Shown in pieces: positions 1 through 13,652 of a stretch of DNA of 64,000 nt. Each line of letters opens with the position of its first letter. Position 1 is the stretch's first letter. The stretch covers positions 2,054,723-2,118,722 of the forward strand of contig NZ_CP147407.1 in assembly GCF_037201815.1 (NCBI RefSeq). The letters are read 5' to 3'. The notes below the pieces were generated by a model. That model was not told the DNA's origin, made no database searches, and worked only from the letters and a program-made list of their open reading frames with translations. A program made the translations under genes and the position numbers. This DNA comes from Metabacillus sp. FJAT-52054. Lineage in GTDB: Bacteria; Bacillota; Bacilli; Bacillales; Bacillaceae.

Positions 1-938
1 GATTATCCATTGCTGCTGTTGTCTGGTTCTGCTATAGAATTCTAATTAAAAATGGAAATGATATTATTTCTGTCCACCACCAGATTTTCGGCAAACGTAT
101 AGGAAATGTCTTGAATACGGCATTTGCCGCCTATGTTTTGCTATTGGTCCTCTTAAATCTGAGAACATACGTTGAGGTCATTCAGGTATGGATGTTTCCT
201 GAGACATACCATTGGGTCTTCATTTCATTGATCCTGCTGCTCGCTTATTCCTTTGTTTCAGGAGGATTCCGGGTGGTCACAGGGATTTGTTTCTTAAGTG
301 TCATTTATGGGATTCCGCTTCTTTTTGTAAAGTATTTCCCGTTAAAAGAAGCTCATATAGGAAATTTACTCCCTATATTCTCGCATTCTTTTTCTGACAT
401 TATGGAGGCAACGAAAACGATGACCTTGAATTATCTGGGGTATGAAACACTGCTGATCTTTTTTCCATTTATCAAGGATGGAAAGAGATCGGAGAAGTGG
501 GCATATTTCGGGGTACTCGCTTCCATCGGTATTTATTTGCTGACTATTTTGACCTCCTTCGTGTACTTTGATCAGGATCAGCTCCGCACCACGATTTGGG
601 CGACCCTAACGTTATGGAAAATTGTTGATTTGATTATTATCGAACGGTTTGAATACATCGGAATCGCAGCATGGCTCTTTATCGTTCTGCCTAATATTGC
701 GCTCGGGCTATGGGCAGCCAGCCGGGCCATCAACCGGTTTACTCCCCTTACTCAAAGAGTATCTTTAAAAGGAGCCGCGGCGGCAGTCTTGATTTGCGCG
801 ATTTTAATCACAGAACGGGCGCAAATTGACCAGCTGAATTTCATGGCCAATACGATTGGTTTCTATCTGGCTTATATGTATATTCCTCTTATTTACATCT
901 GTCAGCTGGCCGTTCATAAATGGAGGGATTCAAAATGA
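1..938 (+). CDS. gerAB: Spore germination protein GerAB-type permease (5' end outside window)
   Basis: The frame is open from base 3 at the left edge to the TGA at 936-938, so about 311 C-terminal residues of a roughly 365-residue protein are visible. They are strongly hydrophobic with repeated membrane spans. The segments around NLRTYVEVIQVW, FPETYHW and LWKIVDLIIIERFEYIG are typical of the endospore GerAB family, an APC-superfamily inner-membrane subunit of nutrient germinant receptors. The stop overlaps the gerAC start by 4 bp (ATGA), the usual B-C arrangement of a gerA-type operon. A gerAA-like gene is expected upstream but is not visible. The germinant cannot be deduced. Confidence 0.9.
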   Translation, partial: LSIAAVVWFCYRILIKNGNDIISVHHQIFGKRIGNVLNTAFAAYVLLLVLLNLRTYVEVIQVWMFPETYHWVFISLILLLAYSFVSGGFRVVTGICFLSVIYGIPLLFVKYFPLKEAHIGNLLPIFSHSFSDIMEATKTMTLNYLGYETLLIFFPFIKDGKRSEKWAYFGVLASIGIYLLTILTSFVYFDQDQLRTTIWATLTLWKIVDLIIIERFEYIGIAAWLFIVLPNIALGLWAASRAINRFTPLTQRVSLKGAAAAVLICAILITERAQIDQLNFMANTIGFYLAYMYIPLIYICQLAVHKWRDSK

Positions 939-2005
939 GGAGAGGTTTTATCCTTTTTCTATCTTTTATCCTTATGGCTGGATGTACTCCAGAGCAGCAA
1001 ATACTTGAAGAGCTCCAGCTTATACAGACGATCGGCTATGATTATGTCAGCGATGATGAAATTATGGGAACTGGAGGATCCACCTCGATACCCCCAGGCC
1101 AGCAATCCCTTCCGACCGATGAAGTCTTTTCCGCTATTGGATATACAAGCAAACAGATCAGGCAAAAGCTTCAGAATGAATCCACAAAGCCAATTGTTAT
1201 CGGTCGGGTCGGGGTTGTTCTGTTTAATCAGAAACTCGCGGAAAAAGGCATATCGGACCTTTTGGATAACCTTCAGCGTGATCCGGAAATTGGGAGGGAC
1301 ATTTATTTAGCCCTTGCAAAGGATAGTTCTCAAAAAATGATCAGTACAAAATACAGCAGCAGTGTGCCTACTTCCAATTATATTTTTGATTTAATTCAGC
1401 AGAGCATGGAACAGGATATGCCCAGGATAAATCTGCATGGGTTCTTATACCGTTACTACGGCAAAGGTCTTGATGCCTATATGCCAATCCTTCAAAAATC
1501 GGATGCCCGCTTGAAAATTATCGGAGTCGGGGTTTTTAAAAATGACAGGCTTGTACAGCAGATAAATACGGAGGATGCTTATTATTTAAAAATGGCGGCA
1601 GATAAGATTCGAAAAGGCATCCTTGAAGTCAGCTATAAGAATAAAAAGCTGTCCATTGAAAACCTGTTGTCAAAACCTAAGATAACCGTAAAAAAGAGGA
1701 ATGGATCCTACGAGGCAGAGCTTACCTTAAAAGTAAAGGGAAGAATTTCCGAGGGCGGCGGGTTTAGGATGACAAACAAGACCATCATCAGCGGAATAGA
1801 AAAAACAACGCGGAAGCAAATTGAACAGCAAATGGAAAAACTGATCCAATCCTTTCAGGAGAGTCAAGTCGATCCGATCGGATTCAAACGGAAAGCCATG
1901 CAAAGCCGGACATTTTCAAATAAAAAATGGGGAGATCAGTATGCAAAAATGCCAATCCGCGTAAACGTACAGGTCACCATTATTCATGCGGGAATCATGG
2001 AATAG
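935..2005 (+). CDS. gerAC: Spore germination lipoprotein GerAC-type
   Basis: Ger(x)C-family lipoprotein subunit of a nutrient germinant receptor, anchored on the outer face of the spore inner membrane. The 356-residue protein begins with a lipoprotein signal ending in MAGC (Cys17). The ATG at 935 is chosen because GGAGGG at 922-927 lies 7 nt upstream and the ATG overlaps the gerAB stop; an upstream in-frame start at 920 would lengthen the n-region without a ribosome-binding site. The body carries family features such as the early PIVIGRVGVVLFNQ segment and a C-terminal segment ending in IRVNVQVTIIHAG. Length is typical for the family. It forms an operon with the upstream gerAB. Confidence 0.92.
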   Translation: MRRGFILFLSFILMAGCTPEQQILEELQLIQTIGYDYVSDDEIMGTGGSTSIPPGQQSLPTDEVFSAIGYTSKQIRQKLQNESTKPIVIGRVGVVLFNQKLAEKGISDLLDNLQRDPEIGRDIYLALAKDSSQKMISTKYSSSVPTSNYIFDLIQQSMEQDMPRINLHGFLYRYYGKGLDAYMPILQKSDARLKIIGVGVFKNDRLVQQINTEDAYYLKMAADKIRKGILEVSYKNKKLSIENLLSKPKITVKKRNGSYEAELTLKVKGRISEGGGFRMTNKTIISGIEKTTRKQIEQQMEKLIQSFQESQVDPIGFKRKAMQSRTFSNKKWGDQYAKMPIRVNVQVTIIHAGIME

Positions 2006-2147
2006 CTCATATTTTTAAGTACTAAATCCTATGCGTTTCTTATAGCGGCAGTAAACACAGACAACCTGGACAGGTATAATTTCCGATATGCAGCAGATGA
2101 ATACCTTCGGATGCTTGCTAATTGAATATTAGCTTCAGCTAGAATTT

Positions 2148-2180
2148 GAGACCATCGCTATGTAAGCCGGTCTCTTTTTT
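2148..2180 (+). terminator. Intrinsic terminator after gerAC
   Basis: GAGACC (2148-2153) pairs with GGTCTC (2169-2174) across a 15-nt loop and is followed directly by a run of T to 2180. The interval from the gerAC stop to here (2006-2147) shows no ribosome-binding site or convincing reading frame. Confidence 0.6.
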
Positions 2181-2261
2181 GTTCTTATAAGCGAAGAGAT
2201 TTGTTTATTATTTTGCAGCTTCGTTTCAGCCATTGTTTCATAACCCTAGTTATGCTAGAAT

Positions 2262-2290
2262 TTGACACGCATCACTTTATAGGATAAAGA
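2262..2290 (+). promoter_or_regulatory. Candidate sigma-A promoter for the SteT-like permease
   Basis: TTGACA at 2262-2267 is followed after 17 nt by TAAAGA at 2285-2290. The -35 is a perfect consensus match and the -10 is weaker. It lies about 80 bp before the permease start, in the approximately 370-bp gap between gerAC and the permease. Confidence 0.45.
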
Positions 2291-2372
2291 TGCAATAATT
2301 TATTTTTTTTGAATATTTTTGTGATTTTTTTCACAAAATAATCCATTAGAGACGGAATTAGGAGTGGTTATT

Positions 2373-3713
2373 TTGCAGCAGCAGCTAAAGAAGGAAATTG
2401 GTTTTCTAGCCGCTTTAACAACAGTAATCGGTACTGTAATTGGAGCTGGTGTATTTTTTAAGCCGACCGCAGTATATAGTTCAACCGGCTCGGCAAGCTT
2501 AGGATTACTCGCCTGGTTTATCGGTGGCGTTCTAACAATTTGTGCAGGGCTGACAGCAGCGGAGCTATCTGCAGCCATTCCTGAAACAGGCGGAATGATG
2601 GCCTATTTAAAGCGTACATATGGAAATTTAACAGCCTTTCTGCTTGGATGGGCTCAAACTGTCATTTATTTTCCCGCTAATATTGCAGCATTGGCTATCA
2701 TATTTGGAACACAAACAGTCAGTTTGTTTGGTTTAGCTGCAAATGATCATAAAATGCTGATCGTCGGGATCGCAGCCGCAACCGCCATCTTTTTAACGCT
2801 GCTCAACTTTCTTGGAGCGAAGGCTGCCGGCGGGATTCAAACCGTGGCCACCATCTGCAAATTGATTCCATTAGCCCTTATCATTATTTTTGGTCTGCTT
2901 CATGAAGGGAGCGTATCCTTTCAATTGTTTCCTGTTGAACCAGGACCGGAGCAATCTTCTTTTCTAACCGCGCTTGGGGCAGGTTTGCTTGCTACCATGT
3001 TCGCCTATGATGGTTGGATACTTGTTGGAAATATCGCAGGGGAAATGAGGAATCCGAAAAAGGATTTACCGAAAGCGATTATTTTAGGTTTATCCGCGGT
3101 TATGGCCATTTATTTGCTTATCAATGTTGCCTTCTTAATGGTGATGTCTGCAGCATCTCTTGCAGGAACGGATACGCCTGCTTCAGATGCTGCAGAGCTC
3201 ATCTTCGGTTCGATGGGCGGAAAACTTGTCAGTATCGGTATTCTTATTTCCGTATTTGGTTCCATTAACGGCTATGTCATGACAGGAATGCGTGTACCAT
3301 ATGCGATGGCTATGGAAAACAAACTGCCATTCAGCAAGTGGTTTGCAAAACTATCTTCTAAAAGCCGAATCCCATATAACTCAGGACTTTTCATCCTTCT
3401 GATTGCGATCATCATGATGTTTATTGGCGGATTCAACACGCTGACAGACATGCTCATTTTTGTCATTTGGATTTTTTACACGATGACATTTGCGGCAGTC
3501 ATCATCCTGCGAAAGCGGGAGCCGAAACTTGTCCGGCCATATAAGGTCCCGCTTTATCCTGTTTTACCGGTGATTTCCATACTTGGAGGGCTATTCATCG
3601 TCATTAATACCCTTTTAACTCAGACCGTGCTCGCACTATGCGGACTGGCAATCACTGCTCTGGGTCTCCCCATTTATTATGGAATGCGGAGCAAACATAT
3701 AAACGAAAGTTGA
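2373..3713 (+). CDS. APC-superfamily amino-acid permease, SteT-like (serine/threonine exchanger family)
   Basis: A 446-residue polytopic membrane protein with about 12 hydrophobic segments. The N-terminal LKKEIGFLAALTTVIGTVIGAGVF carries the glycine-rich TM1 break of APC transporters, and AELSAAIPETGG and FAYDGWILVGNIAGEMRNP are recognisable family segments. From memory it resembles Bacillus subtilis SteT (YkbA) over its length. The TTG at 2373 is preferred over the GTG at 2364 because AGGAG (2360-2364) has proper spacing only for the TTG. It stands alone between a promoter and a terminator. Although it lies next to the hut operon, it is on the opposite strand and is not a HutM homologue. Substrate is inferred from family only. 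Confidence 0.82.
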   Translation: MQQQLKKEIGFLAALTTVIGTVIGAGVFFKPTAVYSSTGSASLGLLAWFIGGVLTICAGLTAAELSAAIPETGGMMAYLKRTYGNLTAFLLGWAQTVIYFPANIAALAIIFGTQTVSLFGLAANDHKMLIVGIAAATAIFLTLLNFLGAKAAGGIQTVATICKLIPLALIIIFGLLHEGSVSFQLFPVEPGPEQSSFLTALGAGLLATMFAYDGWILVGNIAGEMRNPKKDLPKAIILGLSAVMAIYLLINVAFLMVMSAASLAGTDTPASDAAELIFGSMGGKLVSIGILISVFGSINGYVMTGMRVPYAMAMENKLPFSKWFAKLSSKSRIPYNSGLFILLIAIIMMFIGGFNTLTDMLIFVIWIFYTMTFAAVIILRKREPKLVRPYKVPLYPVLPVISILGGLFIVINTLLTQTVLALCGLAITALGLPIYYGMRSKHINES

Positions 3714-3720
3714 TAAGGCA

Positions 3721-3763
3721 AAGGCTCAGATCAGCGGCAGTAAGCTGGCTTCTGAGCCTTTTG
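3721..3763 (+). terminator. Intrinsic terminator after the permease
   Basis: AAGGCTCAG (3721-3729) pairs with CTGAGCCTT (3752-3760). A smaller CAGC/GCTG pairing lies in the loop, and T residues follow. It starts 8 bp after the permease stop. Confidence 0.65.
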
Positions 3764-3829
3764 AGTATTTTCATCCTATCGTGTTACGTTAAGGGAGGAA
3801 CATCAAATCAAATAGAAGGAGGATTTGAA

Positions 3830-4267
3830 ATGGCAGACTCACATAACCCTTATGAGGGCCTCAAAAGCCTTGAAAAGCTTGTAGGAGCCTGGAATATCTC
3901 CGGTTCCAGCATCAGTGGTCATGTTGTCTATTCATGGATGGAGGGCGGCTATTTTCTTGTTCAGCATTTTGACTTGGTCCATAACGGCCGGGTTATAAAA
4001 GGGATGGAAGTAATCGGCTATACGAAAGAATTTGGTGAAGAGACACCGGGTAAACACATAAAATCCAGAATGTTTGACAACTATGGAAATTCGTTTGAAT
4101 ACACATATGAAGTTAATCAGGAAACGCTCATCATATGGGGCGATGAAAAGGGCTCTCCTGCATACTATAAAGGAAAATGGAGCGATAACGGGAACTCAAA
4201 CTCTGGGCAATGGGTTTATCCGGGCGGCGGCTATGAATCCGTCATGTCGCGCATGAAAGAAGCCTAA
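3830..4267 (+). CDS. Small soluble protein of unknown function (possible DUF1579-type fold)
   Basis: A 145-residue protein with no signal peptide or membrane segment. Start ATG 3830 has AAGGAGG at 3816-3822; an open frame continues upstream through the permease terminator and is not used. Alternating hydrophobic and aromatic strands (VGAWNISG, VVYSWMEGGYFLVQHF, MEVIGYTKEFG, GQWVYPGGGYE) suggest a lipocalin-like beta-barrel such as DUF1579. This is a visual impression, not a confirmed assignment. It ends 6 bp before the convergent hutG stop, with only a weak shared hairpin (4258-4275) between them. Confidence 0.7.
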   Translation: MADSHNPYEGLKSLEKLVGAWNISGSSISGHVVYSWMEGGYFLVQHFDLVHNGRVIKGMEVIGYTKEFGEETPGKHIKSRMFDNYGNSFEYTYEVNQETLIIWGDEKGSPAYYKGKWSDNGNSNSGQWVYPGGGYESVMSRMKEA

Positions 4268-4273
4268 CCGCTT

Positions 4274-8118
<3,845 letters not shown>

Positions 8119-8137
<19 letters not shown>

Positions 8138-9657
8138 CTCTCAAACTCCCTTCCTTCGTTTAAAGCTGTCCATCCGGCTTTATTTTTTTTTAGCCATTCT
8201 GTCATGTTTTCTATATCTTCCGAAAATACCCGGTCTTGAGTGATGGATGGGACAATCTCCCTTGCTTCATCATAAAAGACTCTTGTAGCAGTCGCCATTC
8301 GTTCAATCCCCCGGTATTGAACGGCTTGAAGCGCACAAATGCACTCGATGGCAAGCACTCTCCGTACATTCTGGATGATGCTGAAGCAGTGGCGCGCAGC
8401 AATGGTTCCCATGCTGACATGGTCCTCCTGATTCGCGGATGACGGGATGGAGTCCACACTTGCCGGATGGGCCAGTGTTTTGTTTTCTGAGACGAGCGAG
8501 GCAGCACAATACTGCATAATCATCGCACCAGATTGAAGTCCGGGCTGAGCACTTAAAAAGGGGGGCAAATCATTGAGCTGAGGATTCACGAGCCGTTCGA
8601 TTCTCCGCTCTGAAATACTCGCAAACTCCGCCATCGCGATTTTCATAAAATCCATAGCCAGGGCAATGGGCTGTCCGTGAAAATTACCTCCTGATATCAC
8701 CGTTTGGCCGCCGTCAAAAATCAATGGATTATCGGTTGCTGCGTTGGTTTCAATTTCAAGCTTTTCTTTCACATAATCCAGAGCCTGCCAGGAAGCTCCG
8801 TGCACCTGGGGGATACATCTTAATGAATAAGCGTCCTGCATCCTTTTTTCTCCCTGCCTTGTCACTAATTTGCTTCCAGCTAACGTGTTTCTCATCCGTT
8901 CCGCGACGGCTGATTGCTGCGGAAATCCTCTCGCTTCATGGATGGCAGGGTGAAAGGCATCCATAATGCCTTCCAGACCCTCCATTGTAAGCGATGCGAT
9001 CATTTCGCTTTGCAGGGCAAGCTGTTCTGCCTCGAGATAGCTGATCACCCCCATTGCGGTCATCGCCTGGGTTCCGTTAATTAATGCGAGACCTTCTTTC
9101 GCTTCCAATATAAGCGGTGAAAGGCCTGTATGATGAAAGGCTTCAGAAGCTTTACACACGTTTCCAGAATAAAAAACCTTGCCTTCTCCGATTAGGACAA
9201 GGGCTAGATGGGAGAGCGGTGCAAGATCGCCTGAAGCACCTAAAGATCCCTGCTGCGGAATGACCGGATGAATGTGCTGATTGAGCAGTTCAGCGAGCAG
9301 CTCTGCCAAAATGGGACGGATTCCTGAAAAACCCTTTAACAGTGCATTTAATCGCAGGAGGACCATCGCTCTTGAAACCTGCTCCGGAAACGGATCTCCC
9401 ACCCCGCATGCATGCGAGCGAATCAAGTTCAGCTGCAGCTCATTGACATCATCCTCACCAATCACAACATCACTGAATTTGCCGAATCCCGTATTGATTC
9501 CATAAACCGTCTTTTTATCTGAGACAATTTTCAAAACTGCTTCTCTGCTTTGTTCTACTTTACGCATGCTTTCCGGCTTGAGAACGATTCGTTCCCCTTC
9601 GAGGCAGATTTTCCTGATGTCATCAAGAGTTAACGTTTCACCCGTTAAAACCACCAT
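8119..9657 (-). CDS. hutH: Histidine ammonia-lyase
   Basis: Deaminates L-histidine to trans-urocanate. The self-cyclising Ala-Ser-Gly that forms the MIO electrophile is seen in [14 protein letters not shown] (about residues 141-143), and the N-terminal [13 protein letters not shown] is diagnostic of the family. Start ATG 9657 has AGGAGGG 6 nt upstream. The ATG at 9663 would sit on the Shine-Dalgarno itself, and a longer frame reading through the leader hairpin is rejected. The 512 residues match Bacillus HutH. First structural gene after the HutP-controlled leader. Confidence 0.97.
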
Positions 9658-9673
9658 CTTCATCCCTCCTAAA

Positions 9674-9717
9674 TAAAAAAGAGACGACAATGGCATGCAA
9701 AACACCATCATCGCCTC
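9674..9717 (-). terminator. hut leader terminator between hutP and hutH (HutP antitermination target)
   Basis: On the minus strand a 13-bp stem, allowing G-U pairs, forms between 9717-9705 and 9693-9681 with an 11-nt loop, followed by six T (9680-9675) just before the hutH ribosome-binding site. In B. subtilis HutP with histidine and Mg2+ binds NAG triplets to stop this type of hairpin from terminating. UAG, AAG and GAG triplets with 4-5-nt spacing are visible just upstream (about 9718-9736). The hairpin is seen; the HutP role follows from the well-studied orthologue. Confidence 0.85.
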
Positions 9718-9749
9718 CTCATGACTTATGAACTATAGGCAATGTTTCT

Positions 9750-10187
9750 TCATATATGATTAATTCCTAGACCAGCTGTTTCATGTTCGAGCCCTTTTAT
9801 AGGGGCGCCGATCGTTCCATAAAATGCGACCGCAATCCATTCTCCTTCTGATTCTTCTGCATATGGCCTGCCCCTTACAATGGCAAACCTCAATCCTACC
9901 GTCCGGCTCATCTCGCCAATGGAAGGCTGACCCCGGGTAACCCCTTCAATCCCTTCTAAAACAGCATGATAAAGCGCATGAGTTTCCCGGTAGCAGTTAT
10001 CAAGAATGAGTTCGTTCCGTTTTGCGGCGGTTTCAACTGCCGCGATGACTTTTTGCATATTCATCGATCCCACTTTGCCCTGGCAATACCTTATTTTATG
10101 AAAAGATGGTTTTAGAAAAGCCAATTCCTCATCGGTCAGGGATGCCAGAAGCAAAGCGTATTTCCCAATTTGAGCTTCCAGAGTCAT
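9750..10187 (-). CDS. hutP: Hut operon positive regulatory protein HutP
   Basis: RNA-binding antiterminator that forms hexamers with L-histidine and Mg2+ and allows read-through into hutHUIG. The 145-residue protein carries the family core: [51 protein letters not shown] and the C-terminal [23 protein letters not shown] region. Start ATG 10187 is selected because GAGG lies about 7 nt upstream; the alternative ATG at 10199 lacks a comparable site. First gene of the operon, preceded by a good promoter. Confidence 0.95.
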   Translation of the reverse strand: MTLEAQIGKYALLLASLTDEELAFLKPSFHKIRYCQGKVGSMNMQKVIAAVETAAKRNELILDNCYRETHALYHAVLEGIEGVTRGQPSIGEMSRTVGLRFAIVRGRPYAEESEGEWIAVAFYGTIGAPIKGLEHETAGLGINHI

Positions 10188-10237
10188 AGTCAACCTCATT
10201 TTGTCTGAATTTTCTCTATTCACTACTATCTTCTTTC

Positions 10238-10267
10238 ATTCTATGTCTAGGCGTTTCTGTCTGTCAA
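10238..10267 (-). promoter_or_regulatory. Sigma-A promoter of the hut operon
   Basis: On the minus strand TTGACA (10267-10262), an 18-nt spacer and TAGAAT (10243-10238) lie about 50 bp before the hutP start. It is the only strong promoter match between the namZ terminator and hutP. Confidence 0.7.
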
Positions 10268-10333
10268 TCGAGTATGAAAAATTTTCTGTGCGAGTTAGAG
10301 ATTCTCGCCACATAATGGTGAAGCAGACAAATG

Positions 10334-10359
10334 AAAAAAAAGACCCCGTTAAGGAGTCC
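10334..10359 (-). terminator. Terminator of the MurNAc operon after namZ
   Basis: On the minus strand GGACTCC and GGGGTCT form a 7-bp stem, with two G-U pairs, around TTAAC and are followed by eight T. It starts a few bases after the namZ stop and separates this operon from hut. Confidence 0.8.
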
Positions 10360-10365
10360 TCCAGT

Positions 10366-11601
10366 TTAATACAGTAAATATTTCTCCCGAATATCCAAGA
10401 ATTTTGTTCTTTCCTCTTCATAATTCTTCTCGATCTCTTCAACAGAAGCTCCCTTTAACAGCATATCCTTCACCCAGCTGTTTCCAAGCAAAAGATTAAA
10501 ATTATCGGCTGCTAAAAACTGAAAATCATTCGGATACATGTCTTTTACGGTTTTCACAATGGATAAGCCCGTTTTGACTGCTTTAAACTTCTTCCGGTCG
10601 GTCACGTAGAGCTGTACCCCGTGTGAAAGCTTGCCGGTGTGCTTTGAAAACGTTGGAGTGAAAGATGCTGCTCTAAACGATACGCCCGGCAGCTTCAAGC
10701 TGTTCAGTTTTCCAGCCAGTTTATCGCTATTTATAAAAGGTGCACCAATCAGTTCAAATGGTTTCGTAGTACCCCTGCCTTCTGAAAGATTGGTTCCTTC
10801 AATCATGCCTGTTGCCGGGTAAACGATGGCGGTTTCAAGTGTCGGCATGTTCGGTGACGGCATGACAAATGGAAGATGGGTATCATCAAAGTCCATACTT
10901 CTCTTCCAGCCCTTCATTTTCACTACTTTCAGGTCAGCACCGATTTGAAATTCACTGTTAAAGAGCTTGGCCAGTTCTCCAACTGTCATCCCGTGCTTTA
11001 AAGGAATCGGGTATTTGCCTACAAATGAAGAGAAAGCCGGTTCAAGAACAGGTCCATCCGTTTGGATTCCGCCAAGCGGGTTCGGCCGGTCCAAAACGAT
11101 AATCGGAATGTTGTTTTCTTTCGCCGCTTCCATCGCATAAGCCATCGTGTAAATGTATGTGTAGTAGCGGGAGCCGACATCCTGAATGTCAAAGACTAGC
11201 ACATCCACGTTTTTGAGCATCTCAGGTGTTGGCTTTTTCGTTTGTCCATAAAGGCTGTATACCGGCACTCCTGTCTTTTCATCGATGTAATACTCAACAT
11301 ACTGGCCAGCCTGCGCATCTCCCCGCACCCCATGCTCAGGACCAAAAAGAGCGGTCAGCTTAATGTCTTTATCCTGTGCAAGCAGATCGACAACGCTTGT
11401 AAGATTCCGGTCTACTCCGGTAGGATTTGTGATCAGGCCTACACGCTTCCCTTTAATCAGGCTTTTTTGTTCCTTCAGCAGCAGCTCAGCGCCAGTAAGT
11501 ACCTTCTTCTCTTTTTTATGTCCGAAAAGGGAAGCATCCACCGATGTAGCCATCCCGATTGCCAGTATTCCGGCAATCAGGGCGAATAGTATTTTTTTCA
11601 T
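10366..11601 (-). CDS. namZ: Exo-beta-N-acetylmuramidase NamZ (DUF1343)
   Basis: Homologue of B. subtilis YbbC/NamZ, which releases terminal MurNAc from peptidoglycan oligosaccharides outside the cell. The 411-residue protein begins with a Sec signal peptide (MKKILFALIAGILAIGMATSV). Family signatures visible are GLITNPTGVD, LFGPEHGVRGDAQAG, DIQDVGSRYYTYIYTM, LDRPNPLGG and EGTNLSEGRGTTKPFE. It starts 22 bp after nagZ behind a GAGAGGA site. The gene is the last of the MurNAc operon and is followed by a terminator. Confidence 0.93.
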   Translation of the reverse strand: MKKILFALIAGILAIGMATSVDASLFGHKKEKKVLTGAELLLKEQKSLIKGKRVGLITNPTGVDRNLTSVVDLLAQDKDIKLTALFGPEHGVRGDAQAGQYVEYYIDEKTGVPVYSLYGQTKKPTPEMLKNVDVLVFDIQDVGSRYYTYIYTMAYAMEAAKENNIPIIVLDRPNPLGGIQTDGPVLEPAFSSFVGKYPIPLKHGMTVGELAKLFNSEFQIGADLKVVKMKGWKRSMDFDDTHLPFVMPSPNMPTLETAIVYPATGMIEGTNLSEGRGTTKPFELIGAPFINSDKLAGKLNSLKLPGVSFRAASFTPTFSKHTGKLSHGVQLYVTDRKKFKAVKTGLSIVKTVKDMYPNDFQFLAADNFNLLLGNSWVKDMLLKGASVEEIEKNYEEERTKFLDIREKYLLY

Positions 11602-11623
11602 AAGCGAGTCCTCTCCCGTTTGC

Positions 11624-13576
11624 TTATTTTAGTGGTTTTCCATTGAATTTTAAACCGTATCCGTATGGATAAAGAATGTCATTTGGATGGGTAACGGAAG
11701 GAATGCCGACCGGCAGTTTTCCTTTAGGCTCAGATAATCCGAAGATCGTTTCAATTCCTGCTGGAATGTTCGGCTGACGGAACCGGCCGTTTGTATATCC
11801 TTTAAAACCGTAAACAGCCAAGACCGCTTTCGCTTCTTCAAAATTAGCGGCATCATAAGGATTGCGCAGGCTCATCAGGACAAATTTTTTGCTGTTTTTC
11901 TGAGAGTAGTTCATAACCGCTCTTGGAAAAACAGTTGCCCATTTGGTTGAATCTGTCACCGTATCATCAATAACCCCATCATTAACGGCCGGATCATTTT
12001 TCACGACATAAGAACCGGTAATGACATAATCCGCTTCATCAATTTTCTCAGCGGTTTCTTGATCAAATACTTTTCCGGAAAAAATCAGACTTTCCACTTG
12101 TACTTTGTTTATTCTCTGTTTGGAGTACAGCTCGTTAATGGACCTTCTCATAGCTTCCGCCTGATCTTCGAATGGTGCGAGGATCAGAACTTTTTCATTC
12201 TTTTTCGGTTTAAACGGCAGGGTTTTGTCCTCATTTTTCAGAAGCGTCACCGCGTCTAATGCCATTTTCTTTTCTAAATGGTAATGCTTCATGCTGCCGA
12301 CCATTTTTTTGGCATTGGCAATCCTGGCTTCCAGTGCATCTTCCTGGTTCGAACCTTCAGGCTGATAGATGCCGCGCTTCATTTTCAAATCGAGAATCCG
12401 TTCAACGGAATCATCGATCTCACTCATTGGAATATCTCCGGATTTTACTGCATCTATGACCCCGTTATATACTTCTGTCAAATTCTTTTCTGTTGCAATT
12501 GACGTAACCGGTGCTGGCATCAGAGCAATGTCCACGCCGGATTTAATGGCGAGGATTACCGCTTCTTTTTGGCCAAAGTTATCAGCGATGGCTTTCATGT
12601 TCAGTGCGTCAGTAACAACGACTCCCTTAAAGCCCATTTCATCTCTTAGCAAATCTGTCAGCACTTTGCGTGAGAGTGTCGCAGGAACCATAATCTGCTG
12701 GCCGTCCTTTTTGCTTTTGTATGTGGTATCGTCAATCGCAGGGAATTGAACATGTGCAGTCATAATCATATCGACGTTGGCATCAATCGCTTTTTGAAAA
12801 GGATACAATTCTACTTTTTTTAATCGTTCTTTATCATGTGTGACCATCGGAAGACCGTAATGGGAATCAACTGCTGTATCCCCGTGTCCCGGGAAATGCT
12901 TTGCCGTCGTAGCCATGTTCTGATCCTGCAGGCCTTTGATTGTCTGAAGGCCGAGGGAAGCAACCAGCTCCGGGCTGCTGCCAAAGGAGCGGACCCCGAT
13001 TACTGGATTGCCGGGATTATTATTTACATCCAGAGATGGAGCAAAATTGACGTTGATGCCCAGGGAATGAAGCTCTTTCCCGACAATCGCTCCTGTGTTA
13101 TAGGCATTTTTCAAGCTTCTCCCTGCACCGAGTGCCATGTTTCCTGGCAGATTCGTTCCCGATTGCAGTCTTGTCACAATGCCGCCTTCCTGATCAATCG
13201 TGACAAAAAGCGGGATGTTCTTGCTCGCTTTTTGAAGACCATCTGCAAGTCTTACAGTCTGCTCAGTATCCACTACATTTTCGGCAAATAAAATGACGCC
13301 GCCAAGATGGTACTTCTCAATGATGCTTCCGACTTCATCATTCATTTCGGTTAAGCCGGTCATTTTGCTTTCCCCTTGCTTCTGCCAGTTGCGGAAATCA
13401 GGCATCAGCATTTGGCCGACCTTTTCTTCAAGCGACATTCCATCCACTATTTCTTCCGCAGCTGAAGGAGTGCTGACATTGTCTGCTTTTACTTTTGCAT
13501 CAGGCTTCAATCCTGAAAATGCAGTCAACATGAGAGCGGAGATCAAACCATACGTTAAAAGATGGGTTTTCTTCAT
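11624..13576 (-). CDS. nagZ: Exported beta-N-acetylglucosaminidase NagZ (GH3)
   Basis: GH3 enzyme cleaving GlcNAc from GlcNAc-MurNAc muropeptides at the cell wall. It has 650 residues, close to the two-domain B. subtilis NagZ (YbbD). A signal peptide precedes the TIM barrel. KHFPGHGD (about 226-233) followed by TAVDSH is the His/Asp acid-base loop, and [11 protein letters not shown] holds the nucleophile Asp (about 323). A C-terminal alpha/beta domain follows. ATG 13576 has AAGGAGG. It acts with AmiE and NamZ to supply MurNAc for MurP. A cre-like site lies just upstream. Confidence 0.95.
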   Translation of the reverse strand: MKKTHLLTYGLISALMLTAFSGLKPDAKVKADNVSTPSAAEEIVDGMSLEEKVGQMLMPDFRNWQKQGESKMTGLTEMNDEVGSIIEKYHLGGVILFAENVVDTEQTVRLADGLQKASKNIPLFVTIDQEGGIVTRLQSGTNLPGNMALGAGRSLKNAYNTGAIVGKELHSLGINVNFAPSLDVNNNPGNPVIGVRSFGSSPELVASLGLQTIKGLQDQNMATTAKHFPGHGDTAVDSHYGLPMVTHDKERLKKVELYPFQKAIDANVDMIMTAHVQFPAIDDTTYKSKKDGQQIMVPATLSRKVLTDLLRDEMGFKGVVVTDALNMKAIADNFGQKEAVILAIKSGVDIALMPAPVTSIATEKNLTEVYNGVIDAVKSGDIPMSEIDDSVERILDLKMKRGIYQPEGSNQEDALEARIANAKKMVGSMKHYHLEKKMALDAVTLLKNEDKTLPFKPKKNEKVLILAPFEDQAEAMRRSINELYSKQRINKVQVESLIFSGKVFDQETAEKIDEADYVITGSYVVKNDPAVNDGVIDDTVTDSTKWATVFPRAVMNYSQKNSKKFVLMSLRNPYDAANFEEAKAVLAVYGFKGYTNGRFRQPNIPAGIETIFGLSEPKGKLPVGIPSVTHPNDILYPYGYGLKFNGKPLK

Positions 13577-13618
13577 AAAGTCCTCCTTGTTAGGTTTAGT
13601 ATTTACATAGAACGTTTT

Positions 13619-13636
13619 AAGTAAGCGCTTTCTAAA
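13619..13636 (-). promoter_or_regulatory. cre-like CcpA site before nagZ
   Basis: The minus strand reads TTAGAAAGCGCTTACTT, matching the catabolite-responsive element core AAAGCGCTTAC with one mismatch in the flanking TG. It lies in the gap between amiE and nagZ, about 45 bp before nagZ, so it could repress an internal promoter or block elongation when preferred sugars are present. Function is inferred. Confidence 0.5.
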
Positions 13637-13652
13637 AGAGTTAGGAATCCTG

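Noticed and set aside
2373..3713. HutM histidine permease
   Set aside because: The sequence is SteT-like APC, on the opposite strand with its own promoter and terminator; HutM belongs to a different arrangement.
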